The notes under the pieces are model-generated. The model had not been told where the DNA came from, made no database searches, and was given only the letters and a program-made list of their open reading frames with translations. The translations under genes and the position numbers were made by a program. Shown in pieces: positions 24,431 to 34,448 of a DNA stretch of 64,000 nt (position 1 is its first letter; every line of letters starts with the position of its first letter). The DNA comes from Hydractinia symbiolongicarpus (lineage: Eukaryota > Cnidaria > Hydrozoa > Anthoathecata > Hydractiniidae), in the NCBI RefSeq assembly GCF_029227915.1, contig NC_079875.1, forward strand, positions 19,645,001-19,709,000, written 5' to 3'.

Positions 24431-27400
24431 TGTTTCTGAATGTGACGGCCGCGTATCAGGTTGCGTATTCGTTGGAAGAATAGTGACTCGTCATCTTTCG
24501 TTAAGTCTACGCCTCACGTGGTGTTTTTCGGAGCATTATTCCTCTACTGCTTAATTTTAGCGAGACTTTGAATTATAGACATTGTGATAACTTCGCCCAG
24601 TAATAAAAAATGTTCTCTCTCAACGAAATCAGAAACAACAGAAAGTCAGAAATTATTTTTGCAATTCAAACGTCAAACATGACAATCGAATGTGCGAGTG
24701 TAAATGTTGCAAGATCGTTGTCTTGTTGAAAGTTGAACACACGCGATGGCTAACAACACGAAAAAAATTTTAGTCTTTTAATCAGCGGTACGTGGATCTC
24801 ATGTTTACCGCGATATTTGGAATCCTAATGAAAATAGGAGCTGAATATGTTTGACCCGTTTACAATCGAAATATGCCGAAAGGAAGACGGGGTTACAGTT
24901 GGTGATTTGCCTAGGAAAATTTTTTCTGGACCGTGGCGCAACAATGAAAACAACCCTGACTGCAACGCACTATAGGAGATCACCACTCACCACCACCACG
25001 AGATTCCTTGTATCATCACTGTTTCCGTGTCCGCAAGTATCAAAGGTCATATAGTTTTGCAGCGTTACAAAAATATGGTTGACGACCTATATTGTCAGCC
25101 GAAAGAAGTGATTATAATGGGATCTTTTCTTGAAAAACAGCATGCCCAACTGCCTATGTAGACCGTACGGCTAAAAAAGAGGAAAACTCCGAAGCAAGTG
25201 AAAAAATCATTAAAAGGATGTAAAGATGTACGGAACTTCTTACAAAAAAGGCAAAGGAAAAATGAGACTACACAAAGAAAAGTCGAGAAAAACAAAAACC
25301 AGATATTGATTTCGCCGATACTATTGACTGAAGTGACTTTTATATATTTTTGTTAAGATACTTTTTTTAACTATTTTGATATACTTTGGAAAAAATGGTG
25401 AAAAACAAAAAAAGTATTTTTAAGGCAAATTTCGCAAGGATTTATTTTCCTGAATTCCCCATTTGGTAATACTTCGCGAGGATTTGTGAAAATTTGTGCA
25501 CTTAAGTTAACCTTCGCTTAAACTTCAAACTATAGAAAAATCTCTCATGACCAACAACAATATTTTTTTTGTTCAATATTTTTCTATTTTCATTTTTAAC
25601 TTTTTCTTGATTAATTACTTTGTATATTGTGACCATCCCCATCCCAATGAAGAAAAATATATACCATTGTTTCTAAATTTAGCCACCAGTTTGGCAAATG
25701 TGTAAAACTACTTAATTATAAAATAATTCAACTTTCATTCAGAAGCCGTGTCGCAGTGCAGTTCGCCTTTCCTTGTAACAATATTGTCACAGAGAAAAAG
25801 CGACAGAAAAAATATCGTTTGAAATATGGAAATGTTCGAATAATAGAGGTTCGAATAATTGAAGTGACTTAAGGCCACTATCCACACACGGAAAAAGTTC
25901 CGCAGACCGGCCGGATAAAACCAAAACAAATCTTTGCGCATGCTCATTGTTAGCTCATTACGCAATCCAAACGAAAAATTGTCCGGTCCGAGAAGTTGAA
26001 ATTTTTTCAACTTTTTGTTCTGGCATTTTTTACCAATAACAAGAGCGACAAAAAAAATAATCACGTGATATCGACAAATCACCGGCGTTCAAATCAAAAA
26101 GGCGCAACAGCAACCAGCAGAGCAGCATGCTACCATGAAAGAAGGGAATGCGGCACAAACAACTGGAGCGGTTTAACATAAGCATGGCTAACAATGAAGC
26201 GTCTCTCGCTCCAACAGTTCCTCTCAGTTTCCAACGAAGACATATATCAAACCCAAGCACTTCGTCATTGCAATGCAACAACAACAACAGTATCGACAAG
26301 GTGCAGGAAATTATAATGAATTACTGGTAAAGGCCTGGCCAATATTGTTAGCTGAATTTAGCTACCATCGCGTTCTCTGCCACTGTCCCCAATGTCAACT
26401 AACGTAAATTGATATCTAGAGTTATAAATAGCCATCAGCACAATGCTGTGCACCAACACAATGTGAAAAGTTTATTCTAGTTCAATGGTTAGAAATTGCC
26501 AAGGGGGGCAATTTGTAACCATTCTTTTTTCAAATTTGGTGCTTTATGCAATCGTGTTTGAGTAATTTTTCCCAAATTGCTTTGCATATTTCCTATATTA
26601 TAATACGCTTGTCTGAGTAAAATCACGCGTCACTTTCTTATGGCTCATGCATGTCTCGCTTGACGTCAAGCTAAAATTTACTAAATTTTAAAAAAATGCC
26701 ACACGGGGGTTTATTTAATGTTTATTTTAAAAGCCGTATGGTGTCGTTATAGTTAGAGAAATTTGATTTTACCCCCCGGATTTCCATGAACGCGCCGTAT
26801 CTCACGGAAACAAGTTGTTTATCAACTGAAAAAAGAAAACCGAAGCAAAGAGGGTTGTCTCTTTTTCAAATTAATTCTAAAAAAAGTTATTTCAAACAAA
26901 GTATGCTAATGTTTACTCCACGAGGTTAGCCCAAAGCTTATTTGTTCTTCTATATCTTCCATTTTTGTGTTCTTGGACCAAAGTTGCTTATTTTTATAAA
27001 AAAAACTATCGCATTCGAATATGAATAATTCGAGTCTAAAATGTAAAAAACAGAAATGTTGTTGTCGAGAGAGTAGAAAAAGTTATGTTGTTGTTGTAAA
27101 AAATATTTTTTAAAACGAAGAAAAACGTACGATCGTATAACGTCATAAAGAGAACTGATTGGAAATGTATTAGACAATTTTATACATTTTCAATTCGTTT
27201 TCTTTGGGATGAAGCAATCAAAGTTCAGTAATTGAAGTAAAAAACTGATTGGACTTTTATCCAGAGAACGCTAGCGACTTATTGAGAAAGCCGAAGAAAA
27301 GCAGGTGTATTGTTTAGAGTTTTAGTGTATAACGATTTTTTAGCCGTTTAACTTTCAGAGCTAAACTTTCCCTTAATTATTAAGTTCCTTGTTGTGCCTT

Positions 27401-27753
27401 AAGCCTGAACATATTTTCTTTAAGCACTTTTTTTTAAGAATGTACTTATGTCACACAAACTGAACTCCTTTCTGTCCAAAGCAATGGGTCGTTACATGTA
27501 GCAGAATTTGCCATTAGCTATAGCAACTTATAACAGGCTTTATTTTAATAAGACAGTCATGCTAATAAAATATAATGAGGATAATATTTGTCAAAAAAGT
27601 TAAGAACATTTGAGCTGAAACAAAAACACACTATTCTTATAAAAACAGCGTTTATATCCCAGAAGAATTTATGTACACTGTAAAAAGTAATTTTCCGTTG
27701 TTATTATTTTCAATATTACAGAGTGTGGTGATTTAGTGTTGTTTTCTTTATTC
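24431..27753. other. No gene recognised
   Basis: Several open frames of 60-115 codons occur (25735-26082 -, 26030-26299 -, 26148-26330 +) but none matches a family I know. A segment from about 25873 (AAGGCCACTATCCACACACG) looks like a Harbinger-type terminal sequence, without a matching partner found. A CGCG-type repeat lies near 25430-25480. Confidence 0.35.
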
Positions 27754-27757
27754 TTAA

Positions 27758-28489
27758 CAGAACCAGATGTAAGCACGGACGGTTTTTTTTTAATAACTTC
27801 TGATTGCTTTGTTATATGGCTATGATACTTACTGAGTTTCAACATTTATCTATTAGACACCTGCATGCTAATTTTTTAGGTCCCATACCTTTCAGAGGCT
27901 TTGATATTGGCCATTACTCGAAACTACCCCTAAAAATCTCTATGAAATCCTTATAATGGGGAAAATATAATAACTCCTGTTAGGATTATCCTTAGAACTT
28001 GAAACTTGCAACACAACTTTGTTTCATCAAGAAGAATCATTTAGAATAATTTGAACACGTGACTAATCCGATTTCCCGATTTTGTCGGATTTTACCCGAA
28101 AATCGGAAAAAAACGGATTTTCGGGCAATTTTTGGCAATTTTTTATCCGATCCATGTAAAAACCGGAAGATATGTTAAATAACTTTTATTTAGCTTTCAG
28201 AAACTTCAAACAGAATGTAAAAATTCGCTCTAGAGCAAAACTAATTATACTTCAAGCAGATAGTGGCATTTTTAACAATTTTCAAGCTTCTGATGACGTC
28301 ACAGAAAATGTGCTGACGCAAGCAAAAGTTTATTGGCGCCATTTTGTTCCTTTTATGACCTAATATAAGTGTGCCAAGTTTGATTCAATTTGAACAACCC
28401 TATGAAAAGTTATTGAGGGGGGGCGGAATCCGCCCCCCCCCCCCCCCCCATGGTCATAGTATGTTCGAAAAACCCCGGACCGAATAGGG
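27758..28489 (-). mobile_element. TTAA-flanked MITE, copy 2 (inverted)
   Basis: This is the reverse-oriented relative of the element at 2541-3264, with the same internal order of motifs, including the TGACGTCA segment and the paired ATCGG tracts. Its right end CCCCGGACCGAATAGGG with TTAA (28490-28493) is intact. TTAA also occurs at 27754-27757, but the adjoining left terminal repeat has diverged strongly. A long C tract lies near 28430-28450. Confidence 0.7.
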
Positions 28490-28493
28490 TTAA

Positions 28494-28900
28494 TATTTTG
28501 GATTGAAATAATGCGGTAGATATACAATATACCGAAATAATGTTTTTATTTTTTTCTGTCGATTTCTTTTAGAAGGGTTGCTGTATGCAATAGACTAAAT
28601 AGCTAATTTTGGCGTGATGTGTTACAAGTGTACAGTGTGGAAATTTTATAATCTTTTTTGAACAACTTGACGAAATGTGTTGGATTTTGTTTAATGTCTT
28701 TTTCCCTGGTGTACTTGTGGCATGGCAAAGCCAGTATATAGTTTTGGCAGATTTCGCTTTTTACGTAACGGTTTCTGGACCCTTTTGATTTTTTTGGGCA
28801 TTTTGCATTGTGCATTGTGCATTTTTTTTTCATGTATTTTATTTCTTGCACCTGCCTACATTCTTAGGCGTTTCGTTACAGCGCTCAATTTTGAAATGGA
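28494..28900 (+). repeat. Dispersed repeat family, copy A (undisrupted)
   Basis: The sequence starting AATATTTTGGATTGAAATA is found again at 44059-44286 and continues at 50584-50800. The second copy is split by the Helitron, so this copy shows the empty insertion site (near 28695). The nature of the repeat is unknown. Confidence 0.75.
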
Positions 28901-29062
28901 ACGATGTTGAATTCGAAAAGTATCAAAATCGAACATGCGTTTTTTCTTCCTTGATGCCTTGGGAATAGCAACTTAAATATAGCTTTGTTTGTTTTGTTCA
29001 CCAAGGAATATTTATTTGCAGGCCAGATACAGTCAGGTAATAAAACGGATACTGACTGGTTC

Positions 29063-29102
29063 AAGGTCTGTGCCCTTGACCTCGGTCAGGGGCACAGACC
29101 TT
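29063..29102. repeat. 40-bp GC-rich near-perfect palindrome
   Basis: AAGGTCTGTGCCCTTGACC is followed by TC and then by the reverse complement with one change (GGTCAGGGGCACAGACCTT). The stem is 19 bp with one mismatch that would be a G-U pair in RNA. It lies in otherwise AT-rich sequence. Confidence 0.7.
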
Positions 29103-29639
29103 GTCCGGCCGTTAAGCGTTTTAAGATTTATACGACGAAGGCAACGGGTAGTGGGTGGGTCTTTGCTGACGCCATTAAATTTTTTAAACCTTTATATCTT
29201 CTTAGGCGTTCGTCGAAAACATATGATTCTATATATTATTTTTATCAGGGTTTCAACCTTTACACATTACAGGCAACGAATAAACTAAACTTCGTCAATT
29301 TTTTTGTATATGCACTTCTGACGTCAGCAAAACATCTAAAACAACCTATTATCGCATATAGTTTTACAATAAACAGCTACAATTTGAGCTTGTGTATTGA
29401 ATTCCTCAAAACAAAGTAGAAGAACCGATTTTGAACTAATACTCAAATTACGATTCTTGGAGAGGGCTGGAGGATAAGCACTATTCGAATGTGAAAAGAA
29501 TTCATTGATGTTACCGTCCCCGACTTGGCAAGCTATATAAAGTTGTGAGAAAAGTTGAGAATACTTTTTCAATGTTCTTACATCATCTTTTCTGACGTAT
29601 TACCTCGTTGTAGTGGCTGGTTGAAAATCGAGAAAGCAT

Positions 29640-29935
29640 TTTTTCTTTATTGATTTAAACAAAGACTTTTTGTTTGACTTGATACAGTCGTTCATGAAGT
29701 CTTCAAATTGCTTCATCCAGTGTGTACTACTGTCCCTAAGAAATTGCTTACGTCTGGTTGTGCGATGTTTTTTAAATCCAAGGCAATCAAATCCTGGGAC
29801 TCTTTAAGGAAAGAGTTTCCTGCTTGCTCAAATGTTGATACCAGATTTTGTACATGATTCATAAATCGTTGTTGTGCACTATGAGTTTGTTCATAGTGTC
29901 TCGTATCGATATTGAGAAATTAAAAGAAAAAATTA
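29640..29935 (-). pseudogene. Remnant of the recurrent cnidarian ORF family, N-terminal part
   Basis: The minus strand shows, in one frame, HYEQTHSAQQRFMNHVQNLV followed by STFEQAGNSFLKES and DLIALDLKNIAQPDV. A change of frame then gives QFEDFMNDCIKSNKKSLF. I recall this arrangement from the N-terminal half of repeated cnidarian mobile-element proteins, possibly the family seen at 19.7-22.0 kb. There is no start codon and the frame is interrupted, so it is a fragment. The family link is from memory and should be tested by search. Confidence 0.4.
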
Positions 29936-30091
29936 TATGGAACGGAAGAAATGCTTTAAGCTCTGATGCACATCGTGCAACCTCCGCCTACATACCATCT
30001 AACAACAACTGAGCAGAATCTTTATGTCTAAGAGGGGAACTGTCAACTTACTCTGTAATCTTCGGACTTTGTTGAAATGTGTATATAATAA

Positions 30092-30451
30092 ATGAGTTTT
30101 AGGACGCAAGACATGCGCAATAGGGCCATTGAAAAGCAGCCCTGGCTGCTTCAATACGTACCAGACCAGTTCAAGACGCGAGACATGTGTAACAAAGTTG
30201 TTGAAAGGAATTCATGGCTAATCAAGAAAGTGCCAGATCAATTCATGACGCAAGACATGCGCAATAAGGTTGTTTAAAAGGATCTCTGGATGCTCCTATA
30301 CATGCCGGACCGGCTCAGGACGCAGGGCATGTGTAACGGGGCCGTTGAAAAGTATCCCCTTATGCTCAAATATACACCGGATCGGTGCAAGACGCAAGAC
30401 ATGTGCAATAAAGCCGTTGAAAAGAATCCCCTGGTGCTCAAGTATGTGTAA
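30092..30451 (+). pseudogene. DUF4116-like repeat protein
   Basis: Five tandem repeats of 24 residues follow the pattern T-Q-D-M-x-N-x-x-V/I-E-K-x-P-x-L-L-x-Y-V-P-D-Q-F-K. This matches the DUF4116 repeats common in giant-virus and protist proteins; their role is unknown, perhaps protein binding. The start ATG sits in the motif ATAATAAATG just after TATATA. An in-frame TAA at 30275-30277 interrupts repeat 3; the frame otherwise continues to TAA at 30449-30451, giving about 119 codons. It is the leftmost recognised gene of the viral element. The repeat call is confident, the function unknown. Confidence 0.6.
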
Positions 30452-30490
30452 CGATGCATGTGCAACAACCTTGTTGTAAGATACTAATAA

Positions 30491-30700
30491 ATGTGCATCA
30501 ACTGTCATTCAAAATTCGGCATATTTGGAAATGAAGTCATCATGACCTTCATAGCCGGCATTGGTATCTCTCTCCCACTAATGGCCCTGGCATGCGTACA
30601 AAAATCAGAGGAGGAGAAGGAGAATGAATGAAGGATTCATGATGCAAGATTACGGAGAATCCAAAATTTAGAAGACCGTCTAGAGTCGTTGGAAACATAA
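30491..30700 (+). pseudogene. Small single-span membrane protein with a nonsense codon
   Basis: The start lies in CTAATAAATG, 39 bp after the preceding gene. It begins MCINCHSKFGIFGNEV with a CxxC pair, then one hydrophobic span (IMTFIAGIGISLPLMALAC), then a run of charged residues. A TGA at 30629-30631 interrupts the frame, which continues for 22 codons (RIHDARLRRIQNLEDRLESL) to TAA at 30698-30700. The continuing helical sequence suggests an original protein of 69 residues. It could be a minor membrane or virion component. No family recognised. Confidence 0.45.
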
Positions 30701-30705
30701 GATAA

Positions 30706-30819
30706 ATGGAACAATGTAAGGACTGTGAAAGGGTACTCGATGCGTACGACAGATATACCTACGGGCGTTGGTTCATGGTAAAGGGTAAAATGTTGTGCTG
30801 GTATTGTTATCAGGTATAA
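30706..30819 (+). CDS. 37-residue zinc-ribbon-like protein
   Basis: Very small ORF starting in AAGATAAATG, 5 bp after the previous frame ends. It encodes two cysteine pairs, CKDC at residues 4-7 and CWYC at residues 31-34, spaced as in a minimal zinc ribbon. Termination is at TAA 30817-30819. Its packing and shared start motif support it as a real gene of the element. Function unknown; a DNA- or protein-binding role is a guess. Confidence 0.5.
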   Translation: MEQCKDCERVLDAYDRYTYGRWFMVKGKMLCWYCYQV

Positions 30820-30887
30820 TGGGGGTGGCTACGTGTGTACAATGACAAGCAATTCTCTGGGATCGTTTAAACTTTCAATAAAACAAG

Positions 30888-31461
30888 ATGCTACGATTTG
30901 AGAATGAGCTTGTCAAGCCTAAATTATTCTACTCATTTGCTGCTACCTTTACAGACATCAACGATATCAATGTGGACTACCTGACGGTGTCGGATACCAT
31001 TTCCGCCAACGGGGGTAAGGATCAACGGTATATAGTAGGATACCATACACGGGACCTTGTGGTAGCCCTCGGGGTAAAAACACGAAAAAAATCTACTCCC
31101 ACACGGGGTCACCCGGTACAACGCTAATGCAGTACCAGCAATGAGTCTTGATTTTGAAGAGTATCCTGATTGGGTTGAGAAGTATCGTCAAATCTGGTCC
31201 AAAATCGAAGAGTTGATATCTGAGCAATTGACGACAGAGCCCGTGAAAAAGGACCGTTATGTGAACGTCAAGCTTAAATACAACAAGGATGCTATCACAA
31301 TTAAATTCTACGGTATGCCAGTACCCTATGATAAACCCTGCCAAGCCAGTACCATCCTGGCTACTTCATCGGTGTATGTACGTGCAAGGTTAAAAAACTA
31401 CTACCCTCAGGTACATATTACGGAATGTCGGTACAAGGACTTTAAAAAGGAATGGTTGTGA
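30888..31461 (+). pseudogene. Conserved Polinton-type protein of unknown function (possible virion component)
   Basis: The gene begins MLRFENELVKPKLFYSFAAT at 30888 after CAATAAAACAAG. Near 31080-31120 the reading passes through two frame changes and resumes as VPAMSLDFEEYPDWVEKYRQ, then KIEELISEQLTTEP and KFYGMPVPYDKPCQASTIL, ending YYPQVHITECRYKDF. I know this arrangement (a D-x-x-W-x-x-x-Y-x-x-I-W block followed by VPYDK-x-C and YYPQV) from cnidarian Polinton proteins of about 190 residues. Structural role is plausible but unassigned. Two frame changes make it inactive. Confidence 0.55.
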
Positions 31462-31615
31462 GTGAGGATTAAAAACCATATATTTTAAAATATAAATTAG
31501 GGGCTGTAAACAGGTGGAGACTGTACATAGTGCTTGCATACTGTACAGATTGAATATTTTTTAAAATCTCATCCTTTCCCTCTTGCCTTCCCTCTTCTCG
31601 GCCTTTCGCAACTAG

Positions 31616-32071
31616 CTAGGCACGCTCTTGTTCGTTGATGCTATTCACGATACGATTAAAACGCTGCCGCATCTGTTCCTTCAATAGCATATACTTTTCC
31701 TTCTCTCGAGAGATTAGGCTGTACTCATAGTCACTGATTACACCATTTTCCATTGCCTTTGAGATGAGATCAACAATAGAGTTCAGTTTTGATTCTGCGA
31801 GTAGCCTTATACATCCATGTTTCTTGAATTTGACACGGAGCCTTTTTGAAGCGTTCCGGAGACCGGCTTGGACCGGCTGCAATCGCGAGCCCCCCCTCCC
31901 TCCCATGGCAATGGCCCCAATGGGGATCCCTAGGCCCGATGCAATGGCCCCAATGTCAAGCTCTGACGTAATCACACTCACGCCAAGCAGTCCGTGGTCA
32001 CAGAATCGTACCCACGTGTTATGCATCTTGATATCTTGATTGATCTTCAACTGCGGTCAAACGAGTCTTAA
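31616..32071 (-). pseudogene. Conserved Polinton-type small protein: glycine-rich hydrophobic segment plus helical tail
   Basis: The protein shows LLGVSVITSELDIGAIASGL, a glycine/alanine-rich hydrophobic stretch, then a basic region and a charged helical C-terminus with SKAMENGVISDYEYSLISRE and KYMLLKEQMRQRF. The pattern, a glycine-rich membrane-like segment followed by a D-x-E-[FY]-x-x-I-x-x-E helix, recurs in cnidarian Polintons; I have no function for it. There is no convincing ATG in frame; the same frame continues upstream past a TGA near 32060 into the neighbouring gene's reading. It could be the C-terminal half of that gene or a separate one. Confidence 0.45.
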
Positions 32072-32072
32072 C

Positions 32073-32376
32073 CTATGGTAAACATCGGTTGTGTAGTATG
32101 CATCGTAGTCGCCCTTCGTATAATACTTTTTTGTGGGATCGTAGGGTAGGTCCAATAGCTCTCGTAATCACCACCGTATACCCGTCCCTGACACAGAGCC
32201 TGTAGAGTCCATTTTTCAGGACAAAAAGCTTGATCTTATCTTCTGCCTGGCTGTTGACGATACTCGCAATATCTTCAATCTTGTACAAACCATTCATACT
32301 CTCGATCCGGGTGACTCTCTGATCAAGCCTGACCTTACGGATGGTAAGGTTGTTATTGCTGTACAGGTTCAGCCAT
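32073..32376 (-). pseudogene. Polinton-type protein, unknown function
   Basis: Minus-strand frame beginning at ATG 32297 (MNGLYKIEDIASIVNSQAED) with KIKLFVLKNGLYRLCVRDGY following. Upstream of that ATG the frame stays open with NLTIRKVRLDQRVTRIESM. A further ATG at 32376 (MAEPVQQ) is out of frame by one. Near 32160 a frame change leads into a continuing frame with KKYYTKGDYDAYYTTDVYH. The gene is therefore broken at two places. It is divergent from the plus-strand gene at 32375. No domain recognised; a virion surface role is conceivable but unproven. Confidence 0.4.
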
Positions 32377-33130
32377 GCAGGCCGAATACTTATCGAATTC
32401 AGAGCTATACGTTGATGGTGATTGGGCCAAATTTATCTCTCCCACAATTCAGGGTTTGACATCGGAGGGCCTAGCCAAGCTGAGTGAGAGTATACGTGTT
32501 TATGTGGTCTTGTTGCTAGAGTCTCAAGCAGGAGCCAAAGCATCTCTCATCGGCTCCGGTGTGGATAACTACACAGCAAGGCAAATTCTGTTACAAAAAT
32601 TTGAGGTCATGGTACAGCGTCAAGAGAATGTAGGGCACGATATCACCGAATTTCAGAAGGTGTTGCGATATGCCCGAACTCCGGTGAATTTTGCCGTCAT
32701 GCCCGGCGTGTACATGCTGCCTTCCGACATGAACCTGCGCATAGGCAAAATTGTAGGGTATAATAACAATATTTTGATAGCACCTGTCGACGTCAACGTG
32801 GGGGTTCAGGTGGACGTGAATAACAGGCCTATTCATACAGAGAGGGCTATCAAACCACCACCCAAGCATACCGAGCATACCATCAGACATGCGGCAGCTA
32901 AGCATACCATACCTCCTAAGCATGCTACACCTATACATAATACGCCCCCCTAGGCATACTATCAAACCACCTCCTAGGCATACTATCAAATCACCTCCAG
33001 ATCATACTATACCAACTACGCCTCCTGATCATATTACATCGCCCGAAAACCTCCACAAAATCAACACGAGGATACCAAGGCCGTGCTGATCACGACAGGG
33101 GTAGGCCTCATAATTGCCTATATATGGCTT
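32375..33130 (+). pseudogene. Proline/histidine-repeat protein with C-terminal membrane span
   Basis: Residues 1-145 look globular (MQAEYLSNSELYVDGDWAKF, then LTSEGLAKLSESIRVYVVLL). From about residue 150 comes a low-complexity region of repeated PPxHTI units rich in Pro, His and Thr. The repeat run crosses a frame change near 32950 and continues to about 33060. Another frame change gives a hydrophobic span, AVLITTGVGLIIAYIWLK. The design (globular head, extended linker, C-terminal anchor) would suit a membrane- or virion-anchored protein; that is inference. The 3' end meets the oppositely oriented gene ending at 33139. No homologous family assigned. Confidence 0.45.
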
Positions 33131-33138
33131 AAATTGGC

Positions 33139-34200
33139 TTATTTCCTCACATATAGCAAGACAAACCCGGAGGCCGCCGCGATGGCCATGTACAGATGCT
33201 TAGACGCGTATTCAACGATCGTTGAAGCTACCCTTAAAAAGAACGAGACAACCGTACCAATAACCCCAGGTAATGCAGCACCTGCCTTACCTGCCAAATA
33301 TTTAAGGAACCTTCCTAGCTTTTCAAGTTGCTTCTTCACAAAGCCTTTTCCACCACCAGCCGCGGCACCTCCTCCTGCACCGGCCGCGGCAGAACCTCCT
33401 GTAACGGCAAGTACAATGGTGGAAACAAGTAGACCGATAGCGGAGACGATTCTAGCTATGGTCAACCCTGTTTATTGAAGAGTATTTTAAGCTTTCCAAG
33501 CAGGGATGTGTTATCTTCGGAGATTTTCAACAGCATGTCCTTGGTGTGTCTAAGCTGGCTGTAAATATTACGCTTGAGTTCTTTCACCTTTTCCTGTAAG
33601 GTATTCCTTTCATCCTTCATACCTTTAATGTCTTTCTCAAGCTTTTTTATTATTTTTTTATCAGATTCAAGAATCTCACCATCGTATGCCCCATCTTTCT
33701 GATCCTTGAGCCGTTCCAGCCTGACTTCTGCCTTATCAATCTCGCTGTCATACGAAATTATCTTACTTTTTAGACTTTTAATGTTACCCTGGTAGGTTTG
33801 AAGTTCGAGGTTAAGTCCATTTAATTCTCGTTCAGTGAGTTTAGTGAATGAAGTTTCTTCTGTAAGGGATTCTGTATCGTGTACAACCCTCCTGATACTA
33901 TCTATAGTTTTCATCTGAATGATCTCACCCGGGTCCTCCTCTTCACCCTCCTTAACAATATCATCAATCTCTAGCGTAAGTTTCTGGACCGCTTCCATTT
34001 TGTTGGGCGTAGTGACATAGTTGGTAAAGCCCATATCTCGAACATATTGAGCCGTAAGGCCATATTTTTTTAATGTACTTAATGGTAGGAACCCAGTCCC
34101 ATACTCTTTTGTAACCTTTATATTTTTGAAAAAAAAGCTGTTTCCCTTCACGTTCGAAGTTACCATTAGTCACGTTTATATCTATTCGGGTTTCATCCAC
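33139..34200 (-). pseudogene. Coiled-coil virion-type protein with C-terminal hydrophobic domain
   Basis: The reading starts at ATG 34200 (MDETRIDINVTNGN), shifts near 34150, and continues with FKNIKVTKEYGTGFLPLSTL and YGLTAQYVRDMGF. A long coiled coil follows (about 150 residues of E/K-rich heptads). A second frame change at 33465 leads to a strongly hydrophobic Gly/Ala-rich tail, IARIVSAIGLLVSTIVLAVT, then LPGVIGTVVSFFLR and a final membrane-like helix. I recall this composite as one abundant protein of cnidarian Polintons, so the two open frames are read as one gene. Membrane or internal virion role is inference. Frame changes make it inactive. Confidence 0.55.
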
Positions 34201-34255
34201 AGGTCCCAGGTTCTAATTATTAATAAGATGCCTGTAAAAATTAGTTTAGTTTTCA

Positions 34256-34417
34256 TCATTTTATCAAGTGCACCTCCTTGCCGTTGTTTTCCTGACGTTG
34301 AAGTCCCCGGTGTTCCAGGGAGTTGCTGCGTACCATCATCTGGTTTATCATCCTTCCCACCACCCTTATCCTCTCCCCAATATCATCTTTATGCGTAAAT
34401 ATCGGGTTATCGGCCAT
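34256..34417 (-). CDS. Small ORF, 53 residues, divergent from the capsid gene
   Basis: Starts at ATG 34417 in CTAATAAAATG, only 31 bp from the capsid gene start on the other strand, and ends at TGA 34256-34258. The first 14 residues read MADNPIFTHKDDIG. An alternative frame beyond that point gives a Gly/Asp/Pro-rich linker and then TKLIFTGILLII, a possible membrane span, so a frame change may have occurred near 34370. No family recognised. Confidence 0.4.
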   Translation of the reverse strand: MADNPIFTHKDDIGERIRVVGRMINQMMVRSNSLEHRGLQRQENNGKEVHLIK

Positions 34418-34448
34418 TTTATTAGAAGATTTCCCCTATATAATAAAC
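34418..34448. promoter_or_regulatory. Divergent promoter region between the 34417 (-) and 34449 (+) genes
   Basis: The 31-bp spacer contains CTATATAATAAAC before the capsid start and, on the other strand, TCTTCTAATAAA before the small gene. Both starts are therefore preceded by an AATAAA-type motif, and the plus side also has a TATA-like sequence. Confidence 0.45.

Noticed and set aside
25735-26330. Overlapping open frames of 60-115 codons on both strands
   Set aside because: No family resemblance, and they overlap in opposite directions. The region looks like a degraded transposon end.
28985-29419. 144-codon open frame on the plus strand
   Set aside because: No domain recognised; it overlaps a palindrome and another open frame, and composition looks non-coding.
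33083-33478. Plus-strand frame through 33083-33478 as one long protein
   Set aside because: Only its first part (membrane span) fits the Pro/His-repeat protein; the rest is antisense to the minus-strand coiled-coil protein's hydrophobic tail.
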